The notes beneath the pieces are model-generated. The model was given only the letters and a program-made list of their open reading frames with translations. It did no database searches and was not told where the DNA came from. The translations under genes were made by a program, and so were the position numbers. This document shows positions 8,253 to 16,426 of a stretch of DNA of 64,000 nucleotides, one piece after another. How positions within the stretch are numbered: position 1 is the stretch's first letter; each line of letters begins with the position of its first letter. Origin of the DNA: Candidatus Flexifilum breve (GTDB taxonomy: Bacteria > Chloroflexota > Anaerolineae > Aggregatilineales > Phototrophicaceae); contig JADKGC010000006.1 in NCBI GenBank assembly GCA_016717205.1, positions 62,001 to 126,000 on the forward strand, written 5' to 3'.

Positions 8253-8688
8253 GGTCGACCTCCGCGAGAACCGCATCCTTCAAAAGCGGATACACGCCCT
8301 CCGGCCAATCATCGGAGAGGAAGAGGCGCGAGGTATCGGGCGCGCCGCGAAAGGTCACGCCGAACAATTCGCTGACTTCGCGCTCAAACACGCTCGCCGC
8401 CGGGACGAGGCGGCAAATGCTGGCGACGGTCGGTGTTGTGCGCGGCAAGCTGACGCGCACGGTGACGATCACCGCGCCATCGGCGAAGTGATAAAGCAGT
8501 TCGAGCGCATCACTATGATCCAGCCCGGTGATCCCGGCGAGATAGCCCCAATGTCCGGCCAGCAGCGCGGACACCGCTGTTTGGAGTTCTGGTGCACTGA
8601 TCGGCACATCAAGGCGGTTGGCTTCCGGAGTGCGGAAGTCGGCTTGCCAGTGCAGGAGCAGCATGCGGGCGAGTTCGAGTGTGGTCAT
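8236..8688 (-). CDS. hydrogenase 30-kDa-type subunit (NuoC-like)
   Basis: A 150-residue soluble protein matching the NuoC / HycE N-terminal domain. The C-terminal signature F-E-R-E-V-S-E-L-F-G-V-T-F is followed by P-D-T-S-R-L-F-L-S-D-D-W-P-E-G-V-Y-P-L. It helps dock the large subunit. It overlaps the NuoB-like gene by 4 bp and the large subunit by 17 bp. Confidence 0.9.
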   Translation of the reverse strand: MTTLELARMLLLHWQADFRTPEANRLDVPISAPELQTAVSALLAGHWGYLAGITGLDHSDALELLYHFADGAVIVTVRVSLPRTTPTVASICRLVPAASVFEREVSELFGVTFRGAPDTSRLFLSDDWPEGVYPLLKDAVLAEVDHDHAD

Positions 8689-9155
8689 GAGGCGGCGACC
8701 TCCGGCGGGGACTGTAATTTGCCGAGCAGCGCCACCATCCCGGCGATGATCGCTTCCGGTCGCGGCGGACAGCCGGGCACGTATACGTCGACCGGGATGA
8801 ACGCATCAACCGGGCCGACGACGTTATAGCAGTGCTGGAACACTCCTTTGGAGAGCGCGCACGAACCGAGCGCCATCACGAAGCGGGGTGCGGGCATCTG
8901 CTCGTAGATGCGGAGCAAGCGTTCCTGGGCCTGCCGCGTGACCGGGCCAGTTACCACCAGTAGATCGGCTTGGCGGGGGCTGCCTTGCAGCTTGACGCCG
9001 AATCGTTCCACGTCGTAGCGTGGGGTGAGAGTCGCCAAGAGTTCAATGTCGCAGCCGTTGCACGAGCCGCTGTTGAAGTGCAGCGCCCACGGCGAATTGA
9101 TGCGTGCCCAGCGGGCGACTTCGCCAAAGGTTTGTTCCCACAGATGCGTTAACAT
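8685..9155 (-). CDS. group 4 hydrogenase small subunit (NuoB/HycG-like)
   Basis: A 156-residue small subunit carrying the proximal [4Fe-4S] cluster. The ligands are visible as S-C-N-G-C-D-I-E (Cys32, Cys35), L-G-S-C-A-L-S and V-P-G-C-P-P-R-P. D-V-E-R-F-G-V following the first pair is typical of hydrogenase and complex I small subunits. ATG 9155 has a strong AAAGGAGG ribosome site 5 nt upstream. Confidence 0.93.
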   Translation of the reverse strand: MLTHLWEQTFGEVARWARINSPWALHFNSGSCNGCDIELLATLTPRYDVERFGVKLQGSPRQADLLVVTGPVTRQAQERLLRIYEQMPAPRFVMALGSCALSKGVFQHCYNVVGPVDAFIPVDVYVPGCPPRPEAIIAGMVALLGKLQSPPEVAAS

Positions 9156-9167
9156 GTTCGCCTCCTT

Positions 9168-9485
9168 TCAGCCCAAGATCAGGGCGAGGAGCGACAGAGC
9201 GAGAAATACCAGATAGATGGCCGCTGCGCTCGAACCGGCGCTGCTGCCGAGCATGAGTACGCCGATGTGCACGATGGCGAAGAAGAACGCGACGATGAAG
9301 GTCTTGGAATACCCCGGCAGCACATCCGTCGTGGGCGGACGTTCACCGCCCGCGTAGATGCTGGTGTGCGGTGTGTTCGGCGTGCTGTGATCGCCGCCCG
9401 CCAGTCGATAACCGAAGCGGGAGAGCAGCGCGGCCAGCGCCAGATAGATCAGGAAGGCCGCAATCGGCGTGAGCAGCAGGGTCAT
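9168..9485 (-). CDS. small membrane subunit resembling NuoA
   Basis: A 105-residue protein with three predicted transmembrane helices (about 5-25, 60-80, 84-104) and a loop reading Y-A-G-G-E-R-P, then L-P-G-Y-S-K-T-F. Size, topology and position between the NuoN-like and NuoB-like genes fit NuoA. The loop motif is Y-x-G-G-E rather than the Y-E-C-G of respiratory NuoA, so it may belong to a hydrogenase-specific lineage. It overlaps the NuoN-like gene by 4 bp. Confidence 0.65.
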   Translation of the reverse strand: MTLLLTPIAAFLIYLALAALLSRFGYRLAGGDHSTPNTPHTSIYAGGERPPTTDVLPGYSKTFIVAFFFAIVHIGVLMLGSSAGSSAAAIYLVFLALSLLALILG

Positions 9486-10942
9486 GGCGCACCTCCGAAG
9501 ACCAGCACCGCGCTGGCGAGTTCGGTCAACCAGCGCACGGAGTCAGGCAGCACGCCGATTAGCACGATCAGCGCGCTGAGCAGGATCAGCGGCAGGCGCA
9601 CGGTGAGCGGCAGCGGCTTCTCCGGTCTTTTTGATGGCGGTTGTTCACCGGCAAACAGCGTCAGCAGTGGGGGCAGGTAGTAGCCCAGCGCCAGCAAGAT
9701 GTTTAGCGCAATGACGACAACTGCGCCGCGCACGATGGGGTCTGGGCTGATGAACGCGGCGGCGAACACCTGCCACTTGGACATGAAGCCTGCCAGCGGC
9801 GGCAGTCCCGCGAGGCTGAGCAGCGCCAGCAAAAGCCCGACACCGACGAGCGGCGCGCGGTAAATGAGGCCGCGCAGATCCGCGAGGGTGATGTGTCGGT
9901 TATTCGGAAGGGTGGCGAGGCATAAAAAGGCGAGCGTTTCCATGAGGCCGAGCGTGAACAGGTGAAATAAGCCCGCCTGCGCGGCTTGGGGTAGGTTGGC
10001 GTACAAGCTGACGCCGAAGCCGAGCAGAATCGTGCCGATGTGGCTGATGCTGGAATAGGCGAGCAGGCGTTTGATATCCGTTTGGCGGAAGGCGAGCAGA
10101 TTGCCGGCCAGCGTATTGACGACACCCGCGCCGATCAGCAGCAGCCCCCAAGTTTCCGCCGCACTAACGAGCGGCAGCAGCGCGCGCATCAGGACGATCA
10201 ATCCGCTGACCGTCACCGCGCCGGAGAGCAGCGCTGTCACCCGCGTGGGCGCATTCGCGTAGACATCGGGCAGCCACGTGTGCAGCGGCACGAGCGCGCT
10301 TTTGATGCCAAGGCCGACGATCAGCAGCACCCCCGCCGCCAGCAGACCCGGCGCTAAGCGCCCCGGTTGCGCGCTGTCGAGTGTCAGCGCTCCGGTTTGC
10401 GCGAGCACCAGCGCGATGCCGAGCACGATCAAGATTGATCCGACCGCGCTTTGCGTCAGATATTTGATGCTGGCATCGAGCGCCAGCGGTCGATCCCGCT
10501 CCAGTGCGACGAGCAGGAACGAGCTGATCACGACCGTCTCCAACCACACCCACAGATTGAACAGGTCACGCGCGCACACCATGCCGATCAGCGCGCCGGT
10601 CGTCGTGAGCAGCGCCGCGAAATACTTCTCGCTGCCTTCGGCGGTTTCAGCACTCGAAGACACGAGCACCAGCGTGCTCACGCCGAGCACCACCAGCGCA
10701 AAGAACAGACTCAAGCCATCGACGCGCAGCGCCAACAAACCGAAAGTCACGCTTAGTGTTTCACCTGTGGACAAGCTCAGCGCGGCGCGCAGCCACAGCC
10801 CCCACAAGATCAGCAGCACGCCGAGGCTGAGCCACCAGCTCCTACGCTCGGCGGCGCGGGCGGAGATGCGGGCGCGGCTTGCCAGATAGATCAGCGGCGA
10901 GGAGGCCAGCGGCAGCGCGATGAGCAACGCCGTGAGGTTCAT
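9482..10942 (-). CDS. antiporter-like membrane subunit (NuoN/NuoM/MrpD type)
   Basis: A 486-residue, roughly 14-helix proton-channel subunit. Conserved charged residues are present: the TM5 Glu in W-V-W-L-E-T-V-V, the TM7 Lys in G-L-G-I-K-S-A-L-V-P-L-H, and the TM8 Lys in T-D-I-K-R-L-L-A-Y-S-S-I. These are the ion-translocating residues of the complex I antiporter family. It begins 1 bp after the NuoL-like gene, consistent with a hydrogenase-driven ion pump. Confidence 0.9.
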   Translation of the reverse strand: MNLTALLIALPLASSPLIYLASRARISARAAERRSWWLSLGVLLILWGLWLRAALSLSTGETLSVTFGLLALRVDGLSLFFALVVLGVSTLVLVSSSAETAEGSEKYFAALLTTTGALIGMVCARDLFNLWVWLETVVISSFLLVALERDRPLALDASIKYLTQSAVGSILIVLGIALVLAQTGALTLDSAQPGRLAPGLLAAGVLLIVGLGIKSALVPLHTWLPDVYANAPTRVTALLSGAVTVSGLIVLMRALLPLVSAAETWGLLLIGAGVVNTLAGNLLAFRQTDIKRLLAYSSISHIGTILLGFGVSLYANLPQAAQAGLFHLFTLGLMETLAFLCLATLPNNRHITLADLRGLIYRAPLVGVGLLLALLSLAGLPPLAGFMSKWQVFAAAFISPDPIVRGAVVVIALNILLALGYYLPPLLTLFAGEQPPSKRPEKPLPLTVRLPLILLSALIVLIGVLPDSVRWLTELASAVLVFGGAP

Positions 10943-10943
10943 C

Positions 10944-12812
10944 TCAGCGTCCTCCGAGCCACAACGTGAGCGTGAGCAGCAGCGCCAGTCCGCCGATGAT
11001 GGCGGCGATATTCCAGTTGATCTGGCGGGTTTCCGTTCGTTCGAGAACGGAAGCGGACCGGTCCGTGCTCGTCAGCACGCCAGTTTCCAGAGAGGCGAAT
11101 CCTGATTCGTCGGCATGTTTCAGCCAGGCGCCGACGCTGTTAAAGCCACGAACGAATACCTGCGCGTACAGGTCATTCAACCCCCAGCCGCGCGCCAGCA
11201 GATCGAAGGTGCGGCCTTCCAGCGGATCGCAGCGGTTCTCGGGCAGCGGCTGGAGTCCGTAGATCAGATAGGCCGCGCCGAGGCCGATTCCGCTTATGCC
11301 GACTGACAGCAGTGCGACCATCGGGTTGAAAGCCGCCTCATGGACTTCGCCCAGCGTATGCCCAAGCCACGTGCCGAGCGCGCCGTGCCCCGGCCAGTTG
11401 AGCGCGCCGCCGATGACCGCCAGCGACGCTAAACCGATCAGCGGGAGGGTGATCAGGCGCGGACTCTCGTGCGCGTGTTCGGCGGGGCGGCTGCGCGGCG
11501 CGCCGAAGAACACAATCAGCGCCTGCCGTCCGATGTAGAAAGCGGTCAAGCCTGCTGCACCGAGCAGCGCCAGTCCGACCAGCGGCTGTGCCGTCCACGC
11601 TGCGCTGAGAATGTCATCTTTGGAGAAGAAGGCGGCTAGCGGCGGAATGCCCGCCAGCGACAGCGCGCCAATGCCATAGGTGGCAAAGGTCGTCGGCAGG
11701 TGCCGCCGCAGCCCGCCCATCATGCGCATGTCGTTACCGTGACCGAGCGCGTGCACGACCGATCCGGCGGCAAGGAACAGCAGCGCCTTGAAGAACGCAT
11801 GGGTCACCAGATGGAAGATCGCCGCGGTGTACGCCCCGAGCCCGACCGCGCCCATCATGAAGCCGAGCTGACTGATGGTCGAGTAGGCGAGCACGCGCTT
11901 GATGTCGTACTGCGCAATGGCGGCGCTGGCGGCGAGCAGCGCGGTGAGCGCGCCGACCGCGGCGATCACCGCTTGGGTGAGCGGTGCGAGCTCGAACAGG
12001 GTGTGCGCCCGCGTGATCAGGTACATGCCCGCCGTGACCATCGTCGCTGCGTGGATGAGTGCGGAGACGGGCGTTGGCCCAGCCATCGCGTCGGGCAGCC
12101 ACACGAACAGGGGGATCTGCGCGCTTTTCGCGGCACAGCCGATCAGCAGGCACAGTGTCAGCGCGACGACCAGCGGATCGCCAGGGAGGAAGTGTTCCCC
12201 ATTGAAGACAACCGCGTAATCGAACGAGCCGCAGGTCGTGCCGATGATAAGCAGCGCGATGATGAACCCGGCATCGCCCACTCGGTTGACGAGGAACGCT
12301 TTGCGGGCGGCATCACTGTTGCGCCAACCAACGCCGTGCGGCTGATCGAACCAGAAGCCGATCAAGAGAAACGAGCACAGCCCGACGCCCTCCCAACCGA
12401 CGAACAGCATGAGGAAGTTATCGGCGGCGACGAGCACGAGCATGGCGACGAGGAACAGGTTGAGATAGGCGAAGAAACGCGCATAGCGTTCATCACCGCG
12501 CATGTAGCCGATGGCGTACACATGAATGAGCGCGCCGACGCCCGTCACGACGAGCATCATCGTCACGGAGAGCGTATCCACGCGCAGCGCCCAATCGACG
12601 TGCAGCCCGGCGTCTTCAATCCACGTGAAGAGGCGGATGACAGTGCCTGTCGGTTCGGTGAGCAGAGCAACGAACTGGAGCAGGGCGGCGCTAAAAGCGA
12701 GCACAGCGGCTCCACTCCCGATCACCCCAGCATGCAGCTTACGACCGAACGCGAGGTTGATCCCCGCGCCAAGTGCCGGAAAGAGGAGGACGAGCGGAAC
12801 CAGCCCGAACAT
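10944..12812 (-). CDS. antiporter-like membrane subunit (NuoL type)
   Basis: A 622-residue multi-helix protein of the NuoL/MrpA family. Diagnostic blocks are F-V-G-W-E-G-V-G-L-C-S-F with the key Glu, G-C-A-A-K-S-A-Q-I-P-L with the key Lys, W-L-P-D-A-M-A-G-P-T-P-V-S-A-L-I-H, and Y-D-I-K-R-V-L-A-Y-S-T-I-S-Q. The C-terminal extension ends in a last hydrophobic helix, as expected for the NuoL lateral-helix region. Length is typical for NuoL (about 610-620). Confidence 0.93.
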   Translation of the reverse strand: MFGLVPLVLLFPALGAGINLAFGRKLHAGVIGSGAAVLAFSAALLQFVALLTEPTGTVIRLFTWIEDAGLHVDWALRVDTLSVTMMLVVTGVGALIHVYAIGYMRGDERYARFFAYLNLFLVAMLVLVAADNFLMLFVGWEGVGLCSFLLIGFWFDQPHGVGWRNSDAARKAFLVNRVGDAGFIIALLIIGTTCGSFDYAVVFNGEHFLPGDPLVVALTLCLLIGCAAKSAQIPLFVWLPDAMAGPTPVSALIHAATMVTAGMYLITRAHTLFELAPLTQAVIAAVGALTALLAASAAIAQYDIKRVLAYSTISQLGFMMGAVGLGAYTAAIFHLVTHAFFKALLFLAAGSVVHALGHGNDMRMMGGLRRHLPTTFATYGIGALSLAGIPPLAAFFSKDDILSAAWTAQPLVGLALLGAAGLTAFYIGRQALIVFFGAPRSRPAEHAHESPRLITLPLIGLASLAVIGGALNWPGHGALGTWLGHTLGEVHEAAFNPMVALLSVGISGIGLGAAYLIYGLQPLPENRCDPLEGRTFDLLARGWGLNDLYAQVFVRGFNSVGAWLKHADESGFASLETGVLTSTDRSASVLERTETRQINWNIAAIIGGLALLLTLTLWLGGR

Positions 12813-12821
12813 AGCGCACCT

Positions 12822-13151
12822 CTAATCGGGAGGTGATGAGGGCGGATCATGCACGGCGGTGAGATGTCGCAGATCGAGCGTTCCACACGTTCGCTGCATC
12901 TGCACTGCCAGCGCCAGCCCGATCACCGCCACCAGTGTATCGATGAGGAGAAAGGTTGCCGCGAGACTTTGCGCTAATTGGAGCTGACCGCTGACTCGCC
13001 CCGCCAGAATCAGCGCGATGATGACGCCCTTGGCGGCGATTTGCAGCGCGATGATCAGCTTGAGCAGGTTGCCGAGCAGGAGTAAGCTGCCAATGCCGAC
13101 CACGATCAACACGATGGCGGCAGCCGTGCCAACCTCAACGGGAGAGCTCAT
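12822..13151 (-). CDS. small membrane subunit (NuoK/MrpC-like)
   Basis: A 109-residue protein with three hydrophobic helices and a short hydrophilic C-terminal tail, like NuoK/MrpC. It overlaps the preceding gene by 4 bp and is followed 9 bp later by the NuoL-like gene. NuoK-type conserved glutamates in the helices are not clear; E6 is near the start and helix 2 carries lysines instead, which is closer to the Mrp/Mbh type. Confidence 0.75.
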   Translation of the reverse strand: MSSPVEVGTAAAIVLIVVGIGSLLLLGNLLKLIIALQIAAKGVIIALILAGRVSGQLQLAQSLAATFLLIDTLVAVIGLALAVQMQRTCGTLDLRHLTAVHDPPSSPPD

Positions 13152-13657
13152 GAATGCGCCTCCGTTCGCTGTGGGCTGCTAGCTGGCTTGACGGGTGCGC
13201 GTTGCACCGAGCCGAGCAGATGCAGGATGCTGAGCACCCCGGCGAAGATCAGCACACCTTGCACGAGCATGTCCAGCCCGCGCGTTTCCCAGAGCATCGC
13301 GTTGAAGCTCATGGTTTCGGTGGTCGGAGGCAGCGCGGGCGACGCAAAGATCATCGCGCCGATGAGGAGCAAGCACAGCAGAATAAGAAATGAGGCGAAG
13401 GGAAGGGGGACGGAGGACGGTAGACTGGTCGATTGTTTGCCCAACAGGCTGGCCGCGAACACAAAGAGAACTGGAACCAGCCCCGTGCCGACGCTGAGTT
13501 CGATCACGGCGATCTCGTGGGCACCTAAGGTGTACAGCACTGCCGCTGCCGCGGCGCTCGTCAAGGCGAGCCACAGTGCGGCGACCAACAACTGTTTTGT
13601 CCTGATAGAAAGTACGGTGCAGATGACGATCACCAGGACAAGGCTTACAGTAAGCAT
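13148..13657 (-). CDS. membrane subunit, NuoJ / MbhD-E / MrpB-like
   Basis: First gene of the group 4 operon, 169 residues with about five hydrophobic helices. A conserved acidic helix reads E-I-A-V-I-E-L-S-V-G-T-G-L, reminiscent of the DUF4040/MbhD and NuoJ families. ATG 13657 is preferred: GAGGGA lies just upstream, while the frame-extending start adds nine polar residues. Assigning it to NuoJ versus an Mbh/Mrp family needs a profile search. Confidence 0.7.
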   Translation of the reverse strand: MLTVSLVLVIVICTVLSIRTKQLLVAALWLALTSAAAAAVLYTLGAHEIAVIELSVGTGLVPVLFVFAASLLGKQSTSLPSSVPLPFASFLILLCLLLIGAMIFASPALPPTTETMSFNAMLWETRGLDMLVQGVLIFAGVLSILHLLGSVQRAPVKPASSPQRTEAHS

Positions 13658-13761
13658 CTTCGTCCCTCTTGTGAAATCTTGCACAATACTATTCTAACAT
13701 GTCAGCCAGAACGCGCAACAGTGTGCAACGTCATCTCCTGTGTGGAGAAGCGGCACATCCG

Positions 13762-14304
13762 TTACCAGAGGTCAGCGCGGTCGAAGAGGGTTTTGTGCGG
13801 GGTGGTACGCACAAATACATCCAGCTCAATGTGAGTGAAAAGTCCGATGTTAAGTGTGGTCAGGTGGTATGTCCACGGTGCATCCCACCCGAAGCGACCG
13901 TTGAACTGCACCTGTCCCCATTGACCTGCCGCGAGCGTGATGCTGCGCGCAACCGGATAACGCGTCGGCGCGCCGGTGCCAGACCATGTATAGCGGTAGA
14001 TGACGGTGATGGCTGTCGGGGCGATTTTCAGCCGGGTACCGGGGAAGGAGACCTTATCATGGGCGGCGATGGCGCGGCTAGTGGTGAGAGGCGGTGGCAT
14101 TTGGAAATCAGCCGCTTCGGTACAGCGGTACTGCTGGTGGATCAGGACGAGCGGCGCGGCTGACAGCGTTTTGTCGAGCGGCGGCAGGTCGGTCAGCGGT
14201 AGGGCGTGCGGGACGGCATTGCGCCGCCCTGCATTGACCCCACCGCGTGACGCCTTCGTCCATGTGACGCGAATATCCTGGACCACCAGCAGCAGTCGAC
14301 TCAT
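13762..14304 (-). CDS. hypothetical beta-rich protein
   Basis: Not recognised. A 180-residue soluble protein without signal peptide. The sequence looks like a single beta-sandwich: alternating hydrophobic strands such as T-A-I-T-V-I-Y-R-Y-T-W, W-G-Q-V-Q-F-N-G-R and I-E-L-D-V-F-V-R. It lies just downstream of the GH42 gene (stop at 14315 to start at 14304), so it may be translated with it. Overlapping plus-strand frames are less protein-like. A carbohydrate-binding role is a guess from context only. Confidence 0.5.
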   Translation of the reverse strand: MSRLLLVVQDIRVTWTKASRGGVNAGRRNAVPHALPLTDLPPLDKTLSAAPLVLIHQQYRCTEAADFQMPPPLTTSRAIAAHDKVSFPGTRLKIAPTAITVIYRYTWSGTGAPTRYPVARSITLAAGQWGQVQFNGRFGWDAPWTYHLTTLNIGLFTHIELDVFVRTTPHKTLFDRADLW

Positions 14305-14314
14305 GAATTTAACC

Positions 14315-16324
14315 TTAGACGAGCAGATGCACGGCGTACGGTTCGAGCGTGATGCTACCGCTGAGCGTCGCGCCCGTCAGCCGATCCTGATACGAACGGT
14401 TGCCGAGATCGAGCGTGACCATGTTCGCGTTGTGGTTGAGCACAAACGTGAGCGGTTGCCCATTCTTGACGCGCTGCGCGACCTCGACCCCCGCGGGCAC
14501 GCTGATCGTTGGCGCGATACCGTGCCCCCTGAGCAGATCGCCGTAGAAGCGGTCAAGGAAGGCTGGATCGGGATCGCTGCCGAGGTAGTAGGCCTCGCCT
14601 TGTCCCACGAGATTACGCGTGAGCACGGGCATGCCCGCGTAGAAATCGCTGCCGTACGTCGCCAGCACCTGCGCACCTTCCGCATGCAGCAGGTCGGCGA
14701 TATGGCGGCACGTGTACGAGCCGCTGCCATCCGCCATGACAAGCGTGTTGGTCTGGTCGGGGTAGAGTGCGTCGATCTCTTCGACCCACACGCCGAGAAC
14801 CTTGCTCAGCGGGCCGGGGTAGCCATTCTCGAAGGCAAGATCGGTCTCGTCAACCAGCCCGGTCAAGTAGGTAGCGACGAATGAGCCGCCCTTGGTGACG
14901 AACGCCTCGACCTTCTCCGCTACGCCCGCTTTGACCATGTACAGCATCGGCGCGATCAACACGTCATAGCGGCTGAAGTCAGAGTCGGGGAAGACGATAT
15001 CGACGGGGACATTCTGGCGGTAGATGGCGCCGTAATGCTTGCGCACCGTGTCGATGTAGCGCTTATTGCGCACCGGGCCGACCGCATCGTCAAGCGCATG
15101 CCAGTTGTCCCAATCGAAGAGGATGCCCACACGGGCATCGACTGCCGCGCCGACCACCGTGTCACCGAGCGCGGTGAGTTCCGCGCCGAGTTGACTCACT
15201 TCGCGGAAGACGCGCGTATCGGTGCGCCCCGCATGCTCGATGACTGCGCCGTGCAGTTTTTCGCAGCCGCCGCGCCCGCGCCGCCATTGGAAATACATGA
15301 CCGTGTCCGCGCCATGCGCAACCGCCAGATAACTCCACAGGCGCAGTACACCGGGACGCTTAAGCGCGTTGATCTCCTGCCAGTTCTGGCTGCTCGGCGT
15401 CTGCTCCATGAGCAGGAACGGCTGACCATCCTTGATGCCGCGCATCAGGTCATGCAGGAAGGCAATATCGCTCGGAGAGTGATTGGGATTCGGGTAGCAG
15501 TCCCACGAGACGACATCCAGTTCTTTTGCCCACTGGCGATAGTCGAGCGGCTTATACGTGCCCATCAGATTCGTCGTGATGGGGAGGTTCGGCGTAATGC
15601 TGCGTAGAATGTCCCGCTCATTGCGGAAGCAGTCGAGCTGGCTCGCGCTCATGAAACGGAAGTAGTCGACGTTGAGGCCGTGCGTCAGCCCTTCGGCGTT
15701 GGCGCGCGGCGGCAAAATCTGTGACCAATCGGTGTAGGTATGACTCCAGAAGGGCGTCCACCAGCGAGCGTTGAGCTCGTCCAGTGTGCCGTATTTCGCT
15801 TGCAGCCAGACGCGGAACTGGGCGGCGCACGTGTCGCAGTAGCACGCGCCCGCGTACTCGTTGCTCACATGCCACAGCAGCACCGCCGGGTGCTGACCGT
15901 AGCGCTCCGCCAGCTTGCGCGCGATGTTCCCGCTCAGGCGGCGGTAGTTGGGTGAATTGGGGCAGTAGTTGGTGCGCCCGCCCTGCTGCCGCCGGACGCC
16001 GTTTTCGTCGGAGCGGAGCACATCGGGGTACTGCTGCGACATCCACGCGGGCTGCGCGGCGCTCGGCGTGGCCAGTACGACGCGGATGCCGTGCGCGTGC
16101 AGGCCGTCGATCACCTCGTCCAGCCAACCGAACGTGTACTCATCTTCCGCGGGCTGAAGTGACACCCAGCTAAACACGCCGACGGTTGCCACGGTGACGC
16201 CCGCCTGCTGCATCAATCGAAAATCTTCCGCCCAGGTTTCACGCGGCCATTGTTCCGGGTTGTAGTCGCCGCCATGCCATAGAAACGGGGCAGAGGGCAC
16301 GACCGGAGGGTACGTTTGCGGCAT
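14315..16324 (-). CDS. GH42 beta-galactosidase
   Basis: A 669-residue intracellular retaining beta-galactosidase. The N-terminal barrel starts F-L-W-H-G-G-D-Y-N-P-E-Q-W, a GH42 signature. The acid/base is Glu156 in H-V-S-N-E-Y, and the nucleophile is probably the Glu of F-L-L-M-E-Q-T-P near residue 305. A GH42 zinc site is indicated by Cys121 and the C-Y-C-D-T-C cluster (161, 163, 166). The trimerisation and C-terminal beta domains follow (about 390-669). No signal peptide. It is separated from the upstream GH127 gene by a terminator-like hairpin. It could act on galactose- or alpha-L-arabinopyranose-containing oligosaccharides. Confidence 0.93.
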   Translation of the reverse strand: MPQTYPPVVPSAPFLWHGGDYNPEQWPRETWAEDFRLMQQAGVTVATVGVFSWVSLQPAEDEYTFGWLDEVIDGLHAHGIRVVLATPSAAQPAWMSQQYPDVLRSDENGVRRQQGGRTNYCPNSPNYRRLSGNIARKLAERYGQHPAVLLWHVSNEYAGACYCDTCAAQFRVWLQAKYGTLDELNARWWTPFWSHTYTDWSQILPPRANAEGLTHGLNVDYFRFMSASQLDCFRNERDILRSITPNLPITTNLMGTYKPLDYRQWAKELDVVSWDCYPNPNHSPSDIAFLHDLMRGIKDGQPFLLMEQTPSSQNWQEINALKRPGVLRLWSYLAVAHGADTVMYFQWRRGRGGCEKLHGAVIEHAGRTDTRVFREVSQLGAELTALGDTVVGAAVDARVGILFDWDNWHALDDAVGPVRNKRYIDTVRKHYGAIYRQNVPVDIVFPDSDFSRYDVLIAPMLYMVKAGVAEKVEAFVTKGGSFVATYLTGLVDETDLAFENGYPGPLSKVLGVWVEEIDALYPDQTNTLVMADGSGSYTCRHIADLLHAEGAQVLATYGSDFYAGMPVLTRNLVGQGEAYYLGSDPDPAFLDRFYGDLLRGHGIAPTISVPAGVEVAQRVKNGQPLTFVLNHNANMVTLDLGNRSYQDRLTGATLSGSITLEPYAVHLLV

Positions 16325-16393
16325 TCTTATCAGTCCTTTGGGTCAAAAACGGGACAACCATACATCGATCTGTGGGGGAAGTCACGAAAATCA

Positions 16394-16420
16394 GCGGCGC
16401 GGAGATGATCTCCGCGCCGC
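16394..16420 (-). terminator. intrinsic terminator after GH127
   Basis: A 12-bp perfect stem (GCGGCGCGGAGA / TCTCCGCGCCGC) with a 3-nt loop, followed on the minus strand by TGATTTTCG. It lies between the GH127 stop (16427) and the GH42 start (16324), so it would end or dampen transcription coming from the transporter genes. Confidence 0.8.
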
Positions 16421-16426
16421 TTGAGG

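Noticed and set aside
11700..12836. 378-residue highly charged frame on plus strand
   Set aside because: Antisense of the NuoL-like gene; its charged composition is the complement of hydrophobic codons.
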